Assembly (NCBI RefSeq): GCF_017741935.1
Contig: NZ_JAGHMH010000003.1
Location: 186,001-250,000, forward strand
DNA length: 64,000 bases
Source of the DNA: Rhizobium sp. 16-449-1b
GTDB lineage: Bacteria; Pseudomonadota; Alphaproteobacteria; Rhizobiales; Rhizobiaceae
Reading direction: 5' to 3'
Position numbers and translations under genes: made by a program. A model generated the notes under the pieces. The model did no database searches and had not been told where the DNA came from. It saw only the letters and a program-made list of their open reading frames with translations. Position 1 is the first letter of the stretch, and the number at the start of each line of letters is the position of its first letter. This document shows, piece after piece, positions 61,257-64,000 of the stretch.

Positions 61257-61370
61257 CAGCGGTCCAGAGGGGACTTGGCAACGACGCCATATTAAAGGCG
61301 CGACCTTCAACCCGCCGCTCGATCCCGGCAGCCCTGTGCGCTGGACATCGAGCGGCGGGTTGTTGTTTTT
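61257..61370 (+). ncRNA. Putative sigma-54-dependent small RNA
   Basis: Transcription from the -24/-12 promoter should begin near 61257, and an intrinsic terminator ends near 61370, giving an RNA of about 110 nt with no start codon or credible reading frame. The first half is unstructured by eye and includes AGAGGGGACTTGG, a purine-rich stretch. The 3' part is the long terminator hairpin. Nitrogen-responsive small RNAs such as MmgR are known in rhizobia; whether this is one of them must be tested. Expression itself is inferred. Confidence 0.5.
61309..61370 (+). terminator. Intrinsic terminator of the putative small RNA
   Basis: AACCCGCCGCTCGAT pairs perfectly with ATCGAGCGGCGGGTT over 15 bp, around a 23-base loop that can form its own small stem, and is followed by GTTGTTTTT. 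It is too far (about 190 bases) from the luxR-type stop to be an ordinary gene-end terminator. Confidence 0.85.
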
Positions 61371-61475
61371 GGGATACGCCTCCCGGCCTATAAGCGCGGG
61401 CTTATGCATTTTTCCCTCAATTCTGACTGGTCTTTCAGATCTGACGCCCTAGAAACCCCTTATCCACTTGGGTGA

Positions 61476-61523
61476 CCGTTGAGCCATCAGGGCGAAAGCC
61501 CGGCGGACTTGATGGCTCAGCGG
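61476..61523 (+). promoter_or_regulatory. Long-stem RNA hairpin in the mrp leader
   Basis: CCGTTGAGCCATCA pairs with TGATGGCTCAGCGG over 14 positions including one G-U wobble. Inside, GGGC-GAAA-GCCC forms a GNRA tetraloop hairpin. It lies 112 bases before the mrp ATG and has no T-run, so it is a structured leader or the core of a small RNA, not a terminator. It matches no riboswitch class that I recognise. Confidence 0.55.
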
Positions 61524-61635
61524 TCTCCTTTGGAAACTCCCCCCTTCTTCCCAGGTTCTTGCCTGGCGCCGATTTTGTTTGGCGATCACTTCGCGCTCCT
61601 CTATCTACAGAGCCAGATAAGGGTGTGAGGACGAT

Positions 61636-62802
61636 ATGACTGAAGTCACCAAGGAACAGGTGCTGGAAACGCTGGCAACGGTGCGCGGCCCCGATCTCGA
61701 ACATAATATTGTCGAGCTCGGCATGGTCTCCGATGTGTTCATTTCGGATGGCAAGGTCTACTTCTCCATTACCGTCCCCGCCGAGCGCGCCAAGGAGCTG
61801 GAGCCGCTGCGGCTCGCCGCCGAGCGCGTCATCAAGGAAATGCCCGGCGTCAAGGGCGCGCTGGTTGCGCTGACCGCCGACAAGAAAGGCGCGCCATCGG
61901 GCGCTGCCGCCTCCCGCACGCCACCGCAGGCTGGACATGGCCACGCCGGTCATGGTCATGAGGGTCACTCGCATGCCCAGCCGCAGCAGCGCGCCGGCAA
62001 GATCGGCGTGCCCGGGATCGGCGCCATCGTCGCGGTCGCCTCCGGCAAGGGCGGCGTCGGCAAGTCCACCACATCGGTCAACCTCGCGCTCGGCCTGCAG
62101 GCCAACGGCCTGCGCGTCGGCATTCTCGACGCCGATATTTACGGCCCCTCCATGCCACGCCTCCTGCAGATCTCCGGCCGCCCCACACAGACCGATGGCC
62201 GCATCATCAATCCCATGGAGAATTACGGTCTCAAGGTCATGTCGATGGGCTTCCTCGTCGATGAGGAAACCGCGATGATCTGGCGCGGCCCGATGGTGCA
62301 ATCGGCGCTGATGCAGATGCTGCGCGAAGTCGCCTGGGGCGAGCTCGACGTTCTCGTCGTCGACATGCCGCCCGGTACCGGCGACGCGCAGCTGACCATG
62401 GCCCAGCAGGTGCCGCTCGCCGGCGCCGTCATCGTCTCGACGCCGCAGGATCTGGCGCTCATCGATGCCCGCAAGGGGCTGAACATGTTCAAGAAGGTGG
62501 AAGTGCCGGTTCTCGGCATCGTCGAGAACATGAGCTACTTCATCGCCCCCGATACCGGCGCGCGCTACGATATCTTCGGCCATGGCGGCGCCCGCGCCGA
62601 AGCCGAGCGCATCGGCGTGCCCTTCCTCGGCGAAGTGCCGCTGACGATCAACATCCGCGAAGCCTCCGACGCCGGCACGCCGCTGGTCGCCAGCGAGCCG
62701 AACGGCATCGTCGCCGGCATCTATCGCGACATCGCCGCCAAGGTCTGGGCGCAGCTTGAACAGAAGCCGCAGCGTGCCGCTCCCGCTATCGTATTCGAGT
62801 AA
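61636..62802 (+). CDS. mrp: Mrp/NBP35-type ATPase (ApbC), iron-sulfur carrier family
   Basis: The 388-residue protein has an N-terminal MIP18/DUF59 domain (about residues 1-85) and a His-rich linker (HGHAGHGHEGHSH). A ParA-like NTPase domain follows, with the deviant Walker A GKGGVGKST near residue 140. Later motifs include DADIYGPS and DMPPGTGDAQL. Mrp/ApbC proteins carry iron-sulfur clusters. Here the usual CxxC that binds the cluster is absent: where CPxC is expected after ENMSYF, the sequence reads IAPDTGARYDIFGHGG. The linker may bind metal instead. Confidence 0.94.
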   Translation: MTEVTKEQVLETLATVRGPDLEHNIVELGMVSDVFISDGKVYFSITVPAERAKELEPLRLAAERVIKEMPGVKGALVALTADKKGAPSGAAASRTPPQAGHGHAGHGHEGHSHAQPQQRAGKIGVPGIGAIVAVASGKGGVGKSTTSVNLALGLQANGLRVGILDADIYGPSMPRLLQISGRPTQTDGRIINPMENYGLKVMSMGFLVDEETAMIWRGPMVQSALMQMLREVAWGELDVLVVDMPPGTGDAQLTMAQQVPLAGAVIVSTPQDLALIDARKGLNMFKKVEVPVLGIVENMSYFIAPDTGARYDIFGHGGARAEAERIGVPFLGEVPLTINIREASDAGTPLVASEPNGIVAGIYRDIAAKVWAQLEQKPQRAAPAIVFE

Positions 62803-63219
62803 AGTGTGCCGTTTCAGGGCGTGCGGCTAGACTCCCAATTGCGGGCAAAATGTGATCAAACAACGCAGTTCACGTAAGATGTCTTGATTCTTGCGTGGCT
62901 TTCCGTCATATGGCGCGCCGTCGCCATGAGGGCGGCGTGTGCGAATGCTCGATGATAGCCAGCCCTGCAGCGGCGAATGCCAGCTGCATGTTCGGAGTTC
63001 TCTTGTCGATCGAAGGATTGGTGACTGCGATGCGGTTGAGCATAGTGCATACCCGAGCTTCGGCCGGCTATGACGGGATATTGATGAACATTCTTCAGCC
63101 GCTTTCGTTAATCTCGAAGACTTGCAGCTTGAGCGCCGCTTTATCAGGCGCTTCGCGGAAGGTTTTTTGATGCGAACGGCGATGGCCCTCACAGCCCTGG
63201 ATCACGGGAGATACGCCCG
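62803..63219. other. Intergenic region between mrp and corA
   Basis: About 415 bases with no convincing gene and lower GC. Two short minus-strand frames exist. The more protein-like one runs from 63043 to 62906, 45 codons with MQLAFAAAGLAIIEHSHTPP, but it lacks a ribosome-binding site and may be a gene remnant. No repeat or terminator is clear. Confidence 0.45.
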
Positions 63220-64000
63220 GTGATCACTGCCTATTGCTCCAATTGCCAATCGGTCGAACTCGGTGACCTCACCAAGGTCGATACCATGCGCGACGATATC
63301 GTCTGGATCGACATGATCGAGCCGACGCGCGAGGAAGAGGCCTATGTCGAGAAGGCGCTCGGCATCGAGGTGCCGACCCGCGAAGACCTCAAGGACATCG
63401 AGCCCTCAGCCCGTCTTTACACCGAAGGCGACGCCGTCTTCATGACCGCCTCGCTGGTCTGGAAGGCCGAGACCGATGCACCGGTGCTGACGGATGTCGC
63501 CTTCATCCTCGCCGGCAAGCGGCTGATCACCATCCGCTACGCGCAGCCCAAATCCTTCGCGCTCTTCATCGCAGCGCTCCACCGCATTCCCGCCCACTGG
63601 CGCAACGGCGCCTCGCTTCTGGCAAAGCTGTTCGAGACCATCATCGATCGCACGGCCGAGATCCTCGAAATCTCGGTCGCCCGCATCGATATCCTGTCGA
63701 CCCACGTCTTTGGCGATCGTGCCAAGAAGGTTCGCAAGCCCTCGAATTATCTCGAAGAGAAGCTGCGCGATATTGCCGCCCACCAGCGCCTTGTCAGCAA
63801 GGTGCGTGACAGCCTGGCCTCCATGTCGCGGCTGATGACCTTCTTCTACAACGTGCCGGCCGTGCAGCAGGATCGTGCAACCAAGGAACTCTGCCGCACC
63901 GTCTCGCGCGATATCCAGTCGCTCAACGAGCATTCGTCCTATATCGCCGGCAACATCACCTTCCTGCTCGATGCATCACTGGGTCTGATCAACATCGAAC
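63220..64000 (+). CDS. corA: CorA-family magnesium/divalent cation transporter (3' end missing)
   Basis: A GTG at 63220 after GGGAG opens a frame that runs off the window; 260 residues are visible. The N-terminal cytoplasmic domain of CorA is recognised from IVWIDMIEPTREEE, GIEVPTREDLKDIEPSARLY and FAILAGKRLITIRYAQP-like strands. The long stalk-helix region follows (EEKLRDIAAHQRLVSKVRDSLASMSRL). The last visible residues (FLLDASLGLINIE) lead into the first membrane helix, so the membrane part and GMN motif lie outside. It imports or exports Mg2+, Co2+ or similar ions. Confidence 0.92.
   Translation, partial: MITAYCSNCQSVELGDLTKVDTMRDDIVWIDMIEPTREEEAYVEKALGIEVPTREDLKDIEPSARLYTEGDAVFMTASLVWKAETDAPVLTDVAFILAGKRLITIRYAQPKSFALFIAALHRIPAHWRNGASLLAKLFETIIDRTAEILEISVARIDILSTHVFGDRAKKVRKPSNYLEEKLRDIAAHQRLVSKVRDSLASMSRLMTFFYNVPAVQQDRATKELCRTVSRDIQSLNEHSSYIAGNITFLLDASLGLINIE

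Larger units (their letters stand above)
61121..61635. other. Structured intergenic region between LuxR-type gene and mrp
   Basis: 515 bases without a protein gene but with clear structure: a sigma-54 promoter (61231-61245), an intrinsic terminator (61309-61370) and a long-stem hairpin (61476-61523) upstream of mrp. These are listed separately. GTGAGGACG just before 61636 serves mrp. Confidence 0.75.

Noticed and set aside
62827..63192. 121-codon minus-strand frame before corA
   Set aside because: Basic and serine-rich without any family pattern; unlikely to be a real protein, though a remnant of one is possible nearby.

Overview
The window is a GC-rich stretch of alphaproteobacterial chromosome, most likely from Rhizobium or a close member of the Rhizobiaceae. 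The evidence is the hisS-hisZ-hisG block with short-form HisG, the DUF4170-waaA-HAD-lpxK cluster, a DUF3311-mctP monocarboxylate permease pair, a CIRCE-controlled groESL operon, a De Ley-Doudoroff galactonate operon, and five copies of a roughly 152 bp mosaic palindromic repeat resembling the rhizobial RIME family. No rRNA or tRNA gene, CRISPR array, prophage or complete insertion sequence was seen. The species is not determined.

Layout. 1-3.2 kb: glycolate oxidase subunits glcE (cut by the window edge) and glcF, then a small secreted protein. 3.2-6.9 kb: two tandem L,D-transpeptidases, tag (3-methyladenine glycosylase), a secreted protein and a HAD hydrolase. 6.9-9.3 kb: a three-gene TadE/TadE/TadG-vWA operon. 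9.6-13.0 kb: an aldo/keto reductase, a DUF305 protein with a Cys/His/Met-rich companion, a BrnT/BrnA toxin-antitoxin pair and an unassigned Rossmann-like protein. 13.1-16.8 kb: hisS, hisZ, hisG. 16.8-21.5 kb: DoxX, a glutathione S-transferase, a small PAS protein, a long AT-richer gap and groEL-groES. 21.8-30.0 kb: chrA, a HAD-IIA phosphatase, ribF, EamA and LysE transporters, an AraC regulator and the mctP permease. 30.0-34.9 kb: a RES/Xre toxin-antitoxin pair, ileS and a lipoprotein. 35-39.4 kb: tadA, a pseudouridine synthase with a very long charged tail, rsmD, a patatin and an orphan DUF1778 antitoxin. 39.4-47.3 kb: a Kef-type antiporter, a TldD/PmbA protein, a CysQ-like phosphatase and the lipid A/Kdo genes. 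47.3-51.5 kb: a YCII protein bracketed by two repeats, a DUF2233 protein, two tiny proteins and mutL. 51.6-56 kb: a PAS-PAS-REC-REC protein without a kinase domain, a GGDEF-EAL protein, a small membrane protein and a PRC-barrel protein. 56-60.2 kb: the galactose/galactonate operon with a divergent IclR regulator. 60.2-64 kb: a LuxR-type solo, a probable sigma-54-driven small RNA, mrp with a structured leader, and corA (cut by the window edge).

Most genes are housekeeping and arranged in short, tightly coupled operons, with one-base TGATG overlaps at tadG/tadE/tadE, hisZ/hisG and the SDR/dgoK pair. The least expected signals are non-coding or mosaic. They are a strong -24/-12 promoter placed just upstream of a long intrinsic terminator at 61.2-61.4 kb, a long-stem RNA hairpin in front of mrp, a 180 bp patch of foreign-looking codon use inside hisS, and a repeat copy whose core is inverted relative to its arms. 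No complete, wholly new multigene system could be demonstrated from the sequence alone.
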